A DNA stretch of 64,000 nt from Bisporella sp. PMI_857 (lineage: Eukaryota; Ascomycota; Leotiomycetes; Helotiales; Helotiaceae): positions 806,001-870,000 of the forward strand of contig JAJSPD010000005.1 in assembly GCA_021307315.1 (NCBI GenBank). Reading direction: 5' to 3'. The notes below the pieces were generated by a model. That model was not told the origin of the DNA. It saw only the letters and a list, made by a program, of their open reading frames with translations, and did not search any database. Position numbers and translations under genes: made by a program. The number at the start of each line of letters is the position of its first letter. The first letter of the stretch is position 1. Below, piece by piece: positions 32,553-43,534 of the stretch.

Positions 32553-35500
32553 TTCGAAAATAAAAACGAAAATGGCAGCAACAAGAACAAGACACGCAGA
32601 TATACGAGAGAAATTGTAATGAAATCCTAGACGGGTATATCCTGGCAGAATAGCTTCCTCGGCAGTCCGAATAATGGGTATCTAACTGTCCACGGGATTA
32701 AAGTGGCTCCTTTCCTCGGGTAGATATATAGTAGAGGCGGTGAGTTACTGCTTTGAATTGGCGGCTGACCAAAGAAGTTGGTTCTTGGGATTAAATGATA
32801 CTTGCTCATGCTATACCTTTGAAGGCGTAAAGCTGTTGACTTATATAAATCTCAGATCCACACCCAGCAGGACTTGGTGTATGAAAATCTAGGTTAGGGG
32901 CGTCACAGTCTTGCGTTTGACAACAGCAACAAGACGGGGCGAGATAAAATGTTTGGATACGGAGCAAATATTCGCCACCTAGTTCAAAACGGTAGGGTGC
33001 TACAGTGATTCGTGAGAGTAGGCAGACGAGGTTATTGGTTTCGCGCGTGGAGATCGTCATTACTTGAACTTGTTAAGGAACAGGACAACCGCAGCTCTCA
33101 ATAAGCCTATGTCATGAGCTTGGTAGCACCTGGCACGCGCTTGAAGTTTCAGGGGACTCCCTCGAGGATCTGGTGAAGTGGTAAGTAATCCCGCAGTTTT
33201 GGTCCACTGGTCGAAGATTCAAGGAAGCTTCTTTGGGCATAATTGGGCCAGATTCATGGTGACGGGTGGTTCAACCTGGGCTGGAGCATAACAGCCCAAT
33301 GCGAAGCGCCTCGCCCCGATTGCTACAGCCCCCATGATATGGGCAATTTATCGGGTCTTGAGATAGGGAAGAGTTCTCGCTCCGTGATAGCCAGTGGAAG
33401 CCGCTATAGAAGCAGCATATTAAGTGATGTTCATGGGATTTCCTTGTAGGAGGTTCAGTAGGTGAGAGCGGTGACGATACCAGCTTGGACTCTCACTGGT
33501 GGGGACTGGCTTATGTAAGACAGCCCTTTGGCAAATCCCGGTCGGGATTACGGTTAACTGGACTTAGGGAGGGGAATTGGGCACGAACACGCCCAGACAC
33601 ACACCCTCCAGGGCCTGGCCCCTGGCACTACAAGCTAAGTACAGTGCTAGGCACTGTCAACTTCCTGACAGCCAACTCATGCGTTAATGCCCTAGTTTTG
33701 CCTTCAATTCGCTAATTGATGAGTTGGGCACAATTCCACCGTTGTCTCGTAGAGGAGCTCCGCAGCTTGTCTGAATGCTTGCTCTCGTCTATTTTTGATG
33801 TTTTGATCGAGGACCACAGCATCGTTTGTACATTACTCATTGGCCTAAGCTCACAGCCCCTTCGCGCTTGTGCAACCACTGCCTGGAAGCTCTCTTAGAA
33901 CTTTCACAAGCGGTCGGTTTACTGTACCAAACGGGACGCAAAGTGACGTTCTTGTCATTACCCAGCTATTGTCAACATCGTTTGCGTTAAAGAAGCATTT
34001 ATTTGCACTGTTTGTGGCAAAGTCGCAGACGGGCATCAAATGAAGTTGCACTGCATGGTCATAGGCGGTTTGGAATCAGTTTGCGCCTATTCGCACGCTC
34101 CGGATCAGAACAACTGGGCACGACATCATTCCAGTATTGTACATGGTACTTGTGGGGATTACAGGACCGGTTGTGGGGAGATTTTGATGCTTTAAGGGGT
34201 GCCTCCGTGGCCCTACTTCCTCGCGACCAAGAATCATGAAGTCACTGTTGCGAAAGATCAACGACCACGTACCCTTTCCTTCTCATACGATACTAGCAGA
34301 TATCCGGTAGTGCACCTCTGGCGATCTCCCGGACTATCGGAGGACATGCCGGTCTAGGGGTCGCGAACTACTCATGAGCCTATTGTCTTTCTATGATACT
34401 GTCCCGAGGAGAAAAGCAGCCTATTGTACCCAAGATGCACGTATGAAGGATGCCTCGAGGATTAGGTACCTGTGAATTTCATTCCACTCTTGTACCAAAC
34501 ACACAGAGATGTCCACAACCACTGACGTGATTCCAACATTGGATAACTCCTATAATCCGTAAATTCTTACGCCCACCAGCGCAAGCACCAACGCCAAGCT
34601 CCAAGCTCCAAATAACCCCATCCGTATCCATGACATCTCGTTCCAATAAAAAGTATTAGTCCTCATCTTCTGCACGCGGTGTACCGCATGCATGCTCTCC
34701 TACTCGGTCACAGCGGTAATAGCATCCTGACCTCATGAATCGTATTCGGAAATAACATATGTTGCGCCGAGAGTACTTTGCTTAGCACATGCAAACAATG
34801 ATTGCGGATGCGAAGCCCTTACTGTGGACCATAGCATACAACTCGCCTGCCTCGCCGAAGGTGCGAGTCTAGAGTCTAGTGATTTTGCCATCGGTGGTGT
34901 GAGCTTGAATTAAGGAAACATCCCAAAGCAATGGGGAGCTGAAGAAGGAAACCCTATATTCTAGCCAAACTGAGAGCAAATACAAATGATACCCAACACA
35001 ATACGGCTGTCTGTCCTGCATTTATCCCATCGAAACAGACCATACACACTATGCAAGCCCGGACTATTAATAGTGCAATATTCATAAGCCAGAGATTAGC
35101 CACCAAAACGGAAGTCATAGAGGCAAGAATGTTCTCAAGCCCGCTACGAAAGCTAGCACGCTACCCACCGAATGTATGATTCATTCATGGACTCATGATC
35201 CGACCCATGGTAACGGTGATGATATCGACGTCTGGTGCTTACATAGTTGGAATACGAATAATGCTCCCGGAAGAGTGAGCCCTAATTCGGATGAACGACG
35301 AAAAATGCTTCTGATCAAATTGACAGCCAGGTCCTATTGCGCTGCGAGTGCAAGTAGGACTCCCCGTAGATAAACTTCGATGCTGGGGTAGATATGATGC
35401 CCAAAAAAGCCAAGAACAAGCTGAATGCCTCGTAGGAAGGAAACTTACCAATACATGCAAATCTCCTTCATGGAGCGGTTCGCTTCTGGTGTTTTGGTCA

Positions 35501-36086
35501 GTAACTGTTAACGGGTAAGGACAGTATTGAGCAGCCACCAATGATGCTGAATATGAAGCCAAGACATAACCATGATCTGTGATCTGGTATCTTTGTGAAG
35601 AATAGCCATCCAGCTTAATCTTTCTGCCTGCACCCTCCTTGATCCTTGCAAACGCACTTTTCGTTCGCAGATATGCTTTTGCAACAACTGAGTGCCACTA
35701 GAGTGCAGTAATATCCAAAAGTTAATATGAGAACTATTATGCAGCATAGGAGGGTAGATGGTAAATTCATTTTCAAGTATGTCTATCCGCATTGGTTAGA
35801 AACATCCTCGAAATGAAGCTATGATGAAGAGACGGGCTGTAATATGTACAGCGCATCAAAGCCAAAAGTCTAAATAAGCACGAGGCCCGTGAAAAGGGGG
35901 AATAAAAGCAAAGTTAAAAATAAGGCAGAGTTCTGCGTGGGATGAAATGCAAGATAAGCTGGAGAATTACCAATAATACGCTGGTATAGTCACCTAGACT
36001 TATCACCAAATTCCCAATCCAAAAATTGTGGTTAACAGCAGACTGCAAGGCCGAAGGGACATTGCGCCCACTGAGTCGACCAGCTC

Positions 36087-36128
36087 TTTGAAGACAACGG
36101 TCAACGATAGTCGTTGACTTTCTTCAAA
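36087..36128. repeat. Two-step inverted repeat (hairpin)
   Basis: TTTGAAGA (36087-36094) pairs with TCTTCAAA (36121-36128), and GTCAACGA (36100-36107) pairs with TCGTTGAC (36111-36118), around a 3-nt TAG loop. A five-nt by two-nt internal bulge separates the two 8-bp helices. Function unknown. Confidence 0.6.
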
Positions 36129-36335
36129 TGCTTGGCTGACCATGGTTGGGTTTGGATAGGCTTCCTTTAAGATGCAGAATGTGATTGTTGGTGCCAGGCA
36201 GCCACTTGGCTCTACTAATATCCAATATGAGGCATCCTTCGCACGTCATGGCCAAAAGTGCTATGTCGAGGATTTATTTTAACCGATGTCTTGTGAAAAG
36301 GGCTCAAGATCCCCAGTAACATGGATTAAATGAAT

Positions 36336-36360
36336 TCGTTCGTTTGTTCTGGACGAACGA
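36336..36360. repeat. Short inverted repeat TCGTTCGT / ACGAACGA
   Basis: Perfect 8-bp arms (36336-36343 and 36353-36360) separated by 9 bp. It could be a protein-binding palindrome or chance. No gene start is nearby. Confidence 0.4.
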
Positions 36361-37443
36361 GCACTGACACGGATTCTTGTTCCTGACCCTATATATTTCC
36401 CCCAGGATTTGAAAAGCAGGAGAACCACTGTCCTATGAAGACCGAAGAATGCATGTGTGAAGCTGAGAGCGATGTACCAGCAAAGAGGTTGACTGGGCTC
36501 AGGTACCTTGCACGGGGTCTTTCACTAACCAAACTCGTGTTGTGTAGCGACTTCTCTTAGGTTGATCGAATCACCGCTACGTCTGGAACCTCTATCACAT
36601 AGTAGCCTGTTCAAGATGCGTGTACTGACGCCCACATTCCAGCTCAATTTCAGTGTCTTCTCTTGAGCTTGTGGGATTCATTATGAGCCTTATCGATAAT
36701 GACAGAGCCTGTTGTTTGACAAGGTACATATTGTAGTCGAACAGAAGGTCGGCTTGTGAACGCGGAAGTGTTAGAAGTTGAGATACTGTCCTTGACCTGA
36801 TCAGGATTCAATTTCATAAATTGTTCGGAGCTTGTGGATTTTGTGGGGCCATTCAATTGAGTGACTTGGCATATCAGTCCCGTGACATGTACATTTTATG
36901 ACTTCCATAAAACTCTTGAATATTATCATATTCAACTCATCAATGAGGTACACTTGACCCTTCATCTACTCTCTTGAAATTTTTTTTTGCGGTTTTCATG
37001 CCAAACATCATGCCAAATCAACTCACCAGGGCAACTCGGAACACTGACTACATCCTCCCACGGAGCAGGATAAGGACAAAAAGACCTGCTGCCGTGTCGT
37101 ATCTTGCATACAAATATACAAGATTTCAAAGTTCTCCGTCTTGGGGCTTGGTGTATCCCGGAACTCTTCTTAACTCCTTATAGGTCTTCCTGCCTCTTGC
37201 TGCGGTGGGCAATTTCTCGTAAATGTTCTGGTTAGCTCCAGTTCTATATAATCGCATACGCCCACGTTGTGAGACCTTCTCTATTCTTGACTGAATTTCT
37301 CTGATTTTTGCCTCACCTGTTATTGATCTATTTTAGCTCCGCTCTTCCCTACCGCAGAACCTTCGCCGGAAACAAAACATAGCTGAGTTTATTCTCGTGG
37401 GCCACTCATATACGCGCTCAATCAGAATCTAACAGACATCTAG

Positions 37444-38615
37444 ATTATTGGTATCGCTGGCTATACTGATTTCCAAACTCTGTACCAAGCTCTTGAAGCC
37501 AGTTATAAAGTACGAGCTATGATCCGGAAACAAGAGCAAAGTTCGACTCTCCTATCTCACATCTATCTCACATCTCCTATCTCACAATTAAGATTTCGCC
37601 ATTCTTGAATTTGCAGTAATCACAGATATGGCAAATCAGGGGGGTTTTGACAACGCTATCGAGGGTGCCAAAAGCAATCATTCATCTAGCATCGCCTTTG
37701 GCAATTAATGTTTGTGCACCCAATGTTAGAGTGTTGTATACAATAGGTAACGAGTCATCTAGACGGATGACTACGAGCGTGATATCATAAACAAATCCGT
37801 TCTCACATCGGCTCTTAGGGCAGCACCAATACGGCGTATAGTTAACACTTCTTCAACAGCAACACTCGTGCCTTTCGAATGGCTATTGGCTCCAAACTCA
37901 GAGAAGCTTTATACATCCATTGACATCAATCTCAATCCCACCGAACCATACAGCGATTCTATGAAGCATATTGGGCTTCCAAAGCTCTCGCCCGTTTGTA
38001 TGTACGGGAGTTCTTCAAAGAGCATAAACCACAATTAGACTACCTGGCTCCGTGGTTATTGGTAGCGACCCTCGAGCTAAAATTACGGAAGATTTGCTGG
38101 AAGGAACTAAAGCGACGGTGCTAGGCTCAGTTCTTGGCTCTGAGTCTCCAGTAAGGTGCTACGCTCATTTTCAAATTGGCCATCTAGCATAACGCAATAG
38201 TTCCCCCAAGTTGGGGCCTCGATCCATGTAGTGGATGTAGCCCGTGTACACGTTGCTGGGCTCAACCCTTCTATTGCAGGAAATTTTGAGCACATCCTCA
38301 GCTCAGATAGCCCAGAGGGCGTCGAGTGGGATTAACCTCTTGCTATCGCTCCGAAGTACTTCCTAGAGGAGTCGAGGTACGTATCGATATGTCGCCATTC
38401 ACAGTCCCGCTCTAGCGAAAGGATTTTAAATGCTAACCAGAAAAAGATCGTGTAAAACTCTTCCTCTTTGGGGTACTCTGTCAACCACGAAGTACGGTAT
38501 TGATGGACAGACCACGGAGAAGGTGCTGGGATTCCAGTTCACGAGTTTCGAAGAAACAGTAAACGGGCTTACTGCACAATATGTTGAGTTGAAGGAAATG
38601 GAGGCAACTCCATAA
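37444..38615 (+). pseudogene. NAD(P)-dependent reductase pseudogene (extended SDR, CCR/ketoreductase-like)
   Basis: Pieces of one extended short-chain reductase appear in order but in different frames. They are a Rossmann start (IIGIAGYTDFQTLYQALEAS, where the third glycine of GxxGxxG is lost), VITDMANQGGFDNAIEG, then after a frame change IIHLASPLAIN, then ALRAAPIRRIVNTSSTATLV, then after another change AYWASKALARLYVREFFKEH (the YxxxK catalytic pair), VIGSDPRAKITEDLLEGTKA, VDVARVHVAGLNPSIAGNFE, SSDSPEGVEWD, and the typical C-terminus LPLWGTLSTTKYGIDG...GFQFTSFEETV. At least two single-base frameshifts and several stops fall inside conserved blocks where no intron is plausible. There is no start codon before the Rossmann strand. 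The copy is decayed but recent enough to read. Not a transcription unit with a full product. Confidence 0.85.
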
Positions 38616-39193
38616 TGCACTAATGAACTGGCTAAGGTACGTAAAGGCTTTGGATACGTCTTTGCAAAAGTTGACATATTAGAGATAGTTTTCTTTAAAG
38701 AATTAGAGAACCATGACGATAATATTGTTCCTTTTAAAAAGCCGAAGAGTTTCTTTACCATACCATTCAACCCCACGATCTGCAAAGCAATCTACAACGT
38801 TCTTTGTCTGCTTCTTTGTTTGATCATATTTTATTCTCGAAATCTCAAATCGGAGGGAAAATACAACTCTGATCCCACACTTTTGTTGTTTCTTAGACTT
38901 ATCCGGCCAAATTTCGTGAGTGTTCTCATTGTTCAAGTTAAAAACATCTCATCTTTATGTCATGCATTGTACCCTTAACTATATCCATCTTTTCTGTTCC
39001 AAAGCAATCAGAACAATCGTAATCTCATTCATAAATTTATACATACGCTATGCCTCCCTCTCTGTACTAATTCTACATCTGTTCAATCACCCGAAGAATT
39101 CGCTAGGTCACAGGCAGACTTCCAAAGAGACTCAAAAACACGGTAGCTTTCTCAGGGGAAACACTCATAATACAGCTAACTCACTCCACACTA
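38616..39193. other. Intergenic
   Basis: About 580 bp, AT-rich. No supportable coding frame. Confidence 0.35.
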
Positions 39194-39556
39194 ATGTCTT
39201 CTACCACACCGCCTGCTGCATACAACACTGCTATCCGCCGCTCAGAACCACCTCTTCCCAGCCAATCAGCGCTTTGTCAAGCTCTCCGACAGATTTTCAG
39301 AAAGGGGGCAGTTCTGCCCCGTTCTCGCCAGCAAATGGACATCGAGGCTCAAACCGCGCTTATATATGGTTGGTGCAGAGTCCATCAGTTATCTCCGGGG
39401 GCTTTGTGGATAGCTTTGCTCTTCGTTCCCATGCTTGCACTCATTATCGTAGCAGCGATCATCACTGGTGCGGTAGTCTATCTGGATGAAAAAAAAACCG
39501 TAAGAACATGGAGGAACAAGGAGGATGCGGGGAAATGCGGGAATAGAGGTGAGTGA
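39194..39556 (+). CDS. Small single-pass membrane protein, hypothetical
   Basis: One exon, 120 residues. A basic Ser/Pro-rich N-terminal half is followed by one strong membrane segment at about residues 70-95 (ALWIALLFVPMLALIIVAAI...) and a short charged tail (DEKKTVRTWRNKED). The clear hydrophobic segment and composition favour a real gene, but there is no recognisable family and no splicing evidence. It lies at the edge of the transposon-rich part of the window. Confidence 0.4.
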   Translation: MSSTTPPAAYNTAIRRSEPPLPSQSALCQALRQIFRKGAVLPRSRQQMDIEAQTALIYGWCRVHQLSPGALWIALLFVPMLALIIVAAIITGAVVYLDEKKTVRTWRNKEDAGKCGNRGE

Positions 39557-40297
39557 GTGATGGCTTCTTTTGTACGGATGGAATTCATGAGTAGGCGAGT
39601 ACAAATCAAGATATCCTAGACATGCCCTTCTTTCTTCTTATTATATATGTAAACAATTAATCTGAATAGTTTCAGAAAACCCCACCAATTTTTTTCGGTT
39701 TTTTTTGTTCGTCTTTTCATTGTAATTGTAGCAGGTGCGACTCCTGATAGATTTCCTTTATGACACGTTCTTGCTTCAATATAAAGGTCTATCTATATAC
39801 CTTTCAGCATGCCCTATGGTATACTATTAATCTCTAATGCTTTTGCAAAAATCCATTGGTAGCATGATATGCTAGCCATTGCACCATTCCCATCCATCTA
39901 GCTCAAAATTTTATTACCTTCGAGCATCTTCCATAGTAACCTCCGTCCCTGAGTGCCAATAAACCCGGGGTGCTGAAACGACTTCATGGTTTGGGAGGCT
40001 CAAACCCCTGCCTCGTAAATATATAAAGTTATAACCAGTTTCCTATTTTTCTTTAGCTATTTCTCTATAATGGCTCGACTTGCAGTCGGAAAAATACGGT
40101 AGTTTGGCTATGCTGTCGATCGTCCTGTCAATGGCGACAAAGCTGCTATAGCTATTACCCCCTGCTTTATTATGACTATCGACCTGTTCCCGAAATTCGG
40201 GGCCGTGACATAGATCTTTTATTAGTTCAAATATAGCTCCAAGGTTTGAAGACACAGAGCACAAGGAAACCTGCATGCTGGGTTTATCCAGACACAG
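39557..40297. other. Spacer with a doubtful minus-strand frame
   Basis: Contains an open frame at 40043-40327 on the minus strand (94 residues; helical start LGAIFELIKDLCHGPEF, then a Gly/Asn/Ser-rich turn). It overlaps the first direct repeat and has no family match. It is noted only because it is next to a HET gene. Confidence 0.3.
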
Positions 40298-40435
40298 GTG
40301 GGAGGCACACAAGATGCTAAGCATCATAATAAGCGAGGAAGGATTTATCGCCCTTACCTAATATCGGATTCAGAGCCACGCTAGTCGTATTTTATTGGGT
40401 ATTATACAGATATCACGTGAACTGTGGCATTCTTC
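40298..40435 (+). repeat. Long direct repeat, left copy
   Basis: 138 bp that recur at 43215-43351 in the same orientation, bracketing the transposase fragment and the HET gene. Shared landmarks are ATAATAAGCG, AAGGATTTAT, CTTACCTAATATC, AGCCACGCTAGT and TCACGTGAACTGT (which contains the CACGTG palindrome). Confidence 0.85.
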
Positions 40436-40494
40436 GCGCCTGTAAGAATTGGAGTGTAATATAGTCACAAAGGTGGTAATATTGTAGCTGGCTG

Positions 40495-40812
40495 TTGTTG
40501 TCTATCATACCCCTTACAACCAAAGTAGGTAGCCATACGAAAAAATTTCTAGTTCCTTTGCCATTACATAAGCCGATTCCTGACAGTGCCAGTAAAGCCC
40601 TCGCAGAGCCCTTTCTGCCAGGAGGCCCTCGAACGTACGATGCCGGATCAAAACGCAGTGGAGTTCCTCTGACTACCCTTTATCATCGTGCGCATGGGCG
40701 ATGCTCGAACCAAGAAAAGGCCGCAGGCCAACAGTATCTTACTCCGTCAGAAGAGAAAGCCCTTGAAAAGTTTTTGAAACTAATATCTGACTCCGAAATC
40801 CTGTGCGAGTAA
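40495..40812 (+). mobile_element. Truncated pogo/Fot1-type transposase fragment
   Basis: 105 residues resembling the N-terminal DNA-binding part of fungal pogo/Fot1 (Tc1/mariner superfamily, CENP-B-like HTH) transposases: SGVPLTTLYHRAHGR (HTH recognition helix region), then QYLTPSEEKALEKFLKLISD, the start of the second HTH. The frame then stops. The DDE catalytic domain and the terminal inverted repeats are not found downstream, where a HET gene begins about 300 bp later. The frame before the HTH is also not clean. This is therefore a 5' relic, unable to transpose by itself. Confidence 0.65.
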
Positions 40813-41120
40813 AGTTTCTCCCTACACTAGCCTTTAGTATTTGCCCGCCAGCATTCCACCACGAGTAAACCCCACTTCAGCCCTGCGACACTAACTCGGG
40901 TCTGTGTCTTGGCATTCACTTCGCCCTAGCATCATAATTGTCCTTAATGAATTCATACACTGCCGCTGAAGAAGCCCCCCCGTAGGACGATACCTTTGAC
41001 CTCTGTCAGGAATATTTTGCGTCGAGAACGTGATATAATGGGCGTGAGGCAGTCCGTCGACGCCGGGCCAATGCACTGTATGTGGCCTTTTACCCATTTG
41101 ATGCAAAGCCCTCCAAAGGT

Positions 41121-43034
41121 ATGGAGACTCCTTTGACAGGGAAACGCTTTTCGGTTGTCATCAGACTGACAGCTCCAGCGAATGATAAACCCTCACCTGT
41201 CGAGTCCACTCTGACAGCCGTCAGTCCCCTAGGCGGCCCTGACACAATGAACACTCCCATCTCTGCCCTTCCATACCCTCCGCTTGGTGACCCGACGTGC
41301 CAAACGAGACTCATTCGTTTCGACCCCGTGACCGAGTCCCTCTCAACGGACACTGCGCCTATACGGTGTCGTCTTATAGTAGTTAATCTGAGAGCATCTG
41401 TCAGACATGAATATCACGCCCTTTCATACTGCTGGGGCGGTATGTCGGAAACGTCGCCGATTCATGTCAATGGCCATATTCACTATATCACAACAAACTT
41501 GGAAGCCGCACTTCGCAGAGCTAGAGAGATCGACAGAGATCAGCTGATTTGGGCTGATGCTCTCTGCATCAACCAACAAGATCTCATTGAGAAGGCGTCT
41601 CAAGTCGATTTGATGGCATCTATTTTTACGGAAGCAAGCTGCTGTCTGTTCTGGCTTGGGAACACCGCAGATGATCCTGGTGACGGGCGGCATGCCATAC
41701 TTGAGGCAGATGCCAAGAAAGCATTTAGTCTTATAGAGTCCCTTGCTCACGATGAGCACTACACACGTCGAGGCAACAGGGAGGAGGTGTCTCTTGGCCC
41801 GTTGATGAAGCTCCAGTGGTGGCATCGGATATGGACGGTCCAGGAAGCCATACTTCCGCAATATTGTGTTGCTATGTGCGGCCCATTGACATTGCCGTGG
41901 GTCTTGTTCACAAGAGCATCCGCGAACTTTCGGAGGCACCATTACAAGAGGTGCTGCAATCGAGCCGTCTCTAGTCTCAAGGAATTTCACAGCAAGATTC
42001 AGGAACTCGAAGATACACGCCGAGAGTTAATCTCAGATGGTGGGACGAATATGAATCGCATATTCCAAAAGTTTCAAGACCGCCACGCCACGGACCCTCG
42101 AGATAAAGTCTTTGGCCTGCTTGCTCTTGGCGCCACGAGGTCTTCTGGGCTGACAATTGCCGCCAGTCTGGGAGCTGACTACTCGGCAAATAGCCACGAG
42201 ATATTTACACGGACAGCTTTGAAGTTAATCAAACAGACGGGGCTTCTAGATTTATTACCACGCGCTCGGGAATACGACCGAAATCCACATCTCCCGTCCT
42301 GGGTGCCAGACTGGGCAGCAAAAAATGATCGCCATAGGATTCGAGAGTTTTTGACATGGTCATGCTGGGACCTTCACAATGCATCTGCTGGTAGAAAGGC
42401 GGAATTTAGTGACTACATCATACCTTCTACTGATATTCTGGGTTTGGCCGGGGTCAGAGTCGATAGTATCGCAGTCGTAGGAAACTCTTGCGAAGATCCA
42501 GAGGCTTTCATGCCACAGCCAGAAAGCTCAATGTTCGTAAACTTCCCCGACAGGCAATGGTGGCGACTCGTGGTGAAGACGGTGTCTGTAGACGGGAAGT
42601 ACGCACTTGGATCGGGAAGCTATAAGGAAGCGTTCATGAGAGTCTTAACGCTGAATTATATAGATGACTATGATATGTTAGAAAATCGCGTTATCCGCCG
42701 GCGGATTGCTCCCGGTGAAGTCGCAGCTTGCCTCCGCGAAATCCAATCTCCCAGTCAGCGCCAGACTTATTTTCAATCAAAGATGATCAACCATCGCTTT
42801 TTCATTACCAAGACCGGTTTACTGGGCATGGGGCCCGTCGACGTTGTCCCAGGGGATGAGGTGTTCGTCTTGCTTGGTGGAAACATGCCTTTCATTCTAC
42901 GCAAAACTACCTTACCAATTTACGCCTCTCAAGTTGGCAGCTTTCACACCCTGGTAGGGGATGCTTATGTCCACGGTATTATGGATGGTGAGTATGTCGA
43001 TGAAAGCAAGAAACTATTGGTTCACCTCGTTTAG
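41121..43034 (+). CDS. HET-domain protein (heterokaryon incompatibility)
   Basis: Single exon. From the ATG at 41121 it has 637 residues; the ATG at 41247 (595 residues) puts the HET core about 55 residues from the start, as is usual, and may be the true start. The three HET blocks are intact: EYHALSYCWGG, then LIWADALCINQQDLIEKASQV, and later WWHRIWTVQEAIL. The fungal C-terminal extension begins with FQDRHATDPRDKVFGLLALG and includes LPSWVPDWA. HET proteins trigger cell death when unlike hyphae fuse and are often fast-evolving. No NACHT, WD40 or ankyrin partner domain is fused to it. The gene is complete, with no stop or frameshift, and sits between two diverged direct repeats within a region of dead genes, so its survival stands out. 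Confidence 0.9.
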   Translation: METPLTGKRFSVVIRLTAPANDKPSPVESTLTAVSPLGGPDTMNTPISALPYPPLGDPTCQTRLIRFDPVTESLSTDTAPIRCRLIVVNLRASVRHEYHALSYCWGGMSETSPIHVNGHIHYITTNLEAALRRAREIDRDQLIWADALCINQQDLIEKASQVDLMASIFTEASCCLFWLGNTADDPGDGRHAILEADAKKAFSLIESLAHDEHYTRRGNREEVSLGPLMKLQWWHRIWTVQEAILPQYCVAMCGPLTLPWVLFTRASANFRRHHYKRCCNRAVSSLKEFHSKIQELEDTRRELISDGGTNMNRIFQKFQDRHATDPRDKVFGLLALGATRSSGLTIAASLGADYSANSHEIFTRTALKLIKQTGLLDLLPRAREYDRNPHLPSWVPDWAAKNDRHRIREFLTWSCWDLHNASAGRKAEFSDYIIPSTDILGLAGVRVDSIAVVGNSCEDPEAFMPQPESSMFVNFPDRQWWRLVVKTVSVDGKYALGSGSYKEAFMRVLTLNYIDDYDMLENRVIRRRIAPGEVAACLREIQSPSQRQTYFQSKMINHRFFITKTGLLGMGPVDVVPGDEVFVLLGGNMPFILRKTTLPIYASQVGSFHTLVGDAYVHGIMDGEYVDESKKLLVHLV

Positions 43035-43214
43035 AAATAATTTAATAACAGCAGGGACCTGATGTTTACATACTATAGAATGTTACTACCGGATATATCC
43101 ACAGTAGCATGTTCTAGAAACTCTGTCCAGAACATTCAAATGTCCACGTGTAACGTGACTAATTCCTCTCCTTTGGCTGTCATTGTTTCAAATCAATATC
43201 AAATCAAATCAAAC

Positions 43215-43351
43215 GTAGGAGGTACACAAAATGCCAAGTGTTATAATAAGCGGAGAAGGATTTATTGCTCTTACCTAATATCATATTCACAGCCACGCTA
43301 GTTGTATTTTATTTTTCATTATACAATGTCACGTGAACTGTACCGTTCTTC
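43215..43351 (+). repeat. Long direct repeat, right copy
   Basis: 137 bp matching 40298-40435. Differences from the left copy are mostly transitions, and most of those run from G:C in the left copy to A:T in the right (e.g. TCGCCC to TTGCTC, AGTCGTA to AGTTGTA). This bias is what RIP would produce in a duplicated sequence. The copy lies 180 bp after the HET stop. Confidence 0.8.
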
Positions 43352-43534
43352 TAGAAATTCTCATGAGTAGCCACATAGTTGCTTTCGCTCTGCCATCAGC
43401 CAATATTCATCGGCAAATTTTTGATGTAATTTCACAAGGCCTCGGTTCAAAACGCCCAATAACCTTATTTTGACCCTACAGTAAATACTCATTAATTTCT
43501 TTTCGACTTACTAAATGCGTAGCCGTAAATTGCA

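Larger units (their letters stand above)
32553..37443. other. Long gene-poor region
   Basis: Almost 5 kb with no supportable gene. The open frames are short, overlap on both strands and lack family signatures. Two perfect inverted repeats capable of forming hairpins lie at 36087-36128 and 36336-36360. The next recognisable feature is a broken reductase gene, so the region may mostly be relic sequence. Confidence 0.45.

Noticed and set aside
37550..37590. Three near-tandem TATCTCACATC units
   Set aside because: Short, imperfect, and inside the reductase pseudogene; likely slippage in decaying sequence.
40043..40327. Minus-strand frame as an amyloid or HET partner gene
   Set aside because: It overlaps the left direct repeat, and I cannot match any known prion-type motif. 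The location alone is not evidence.
41082..41120. Upstream extension of the HET gene
   Set aside because: The frame is open there but starts at GTG; the first ATG is at 41121, and 41247 is the better match to the family.
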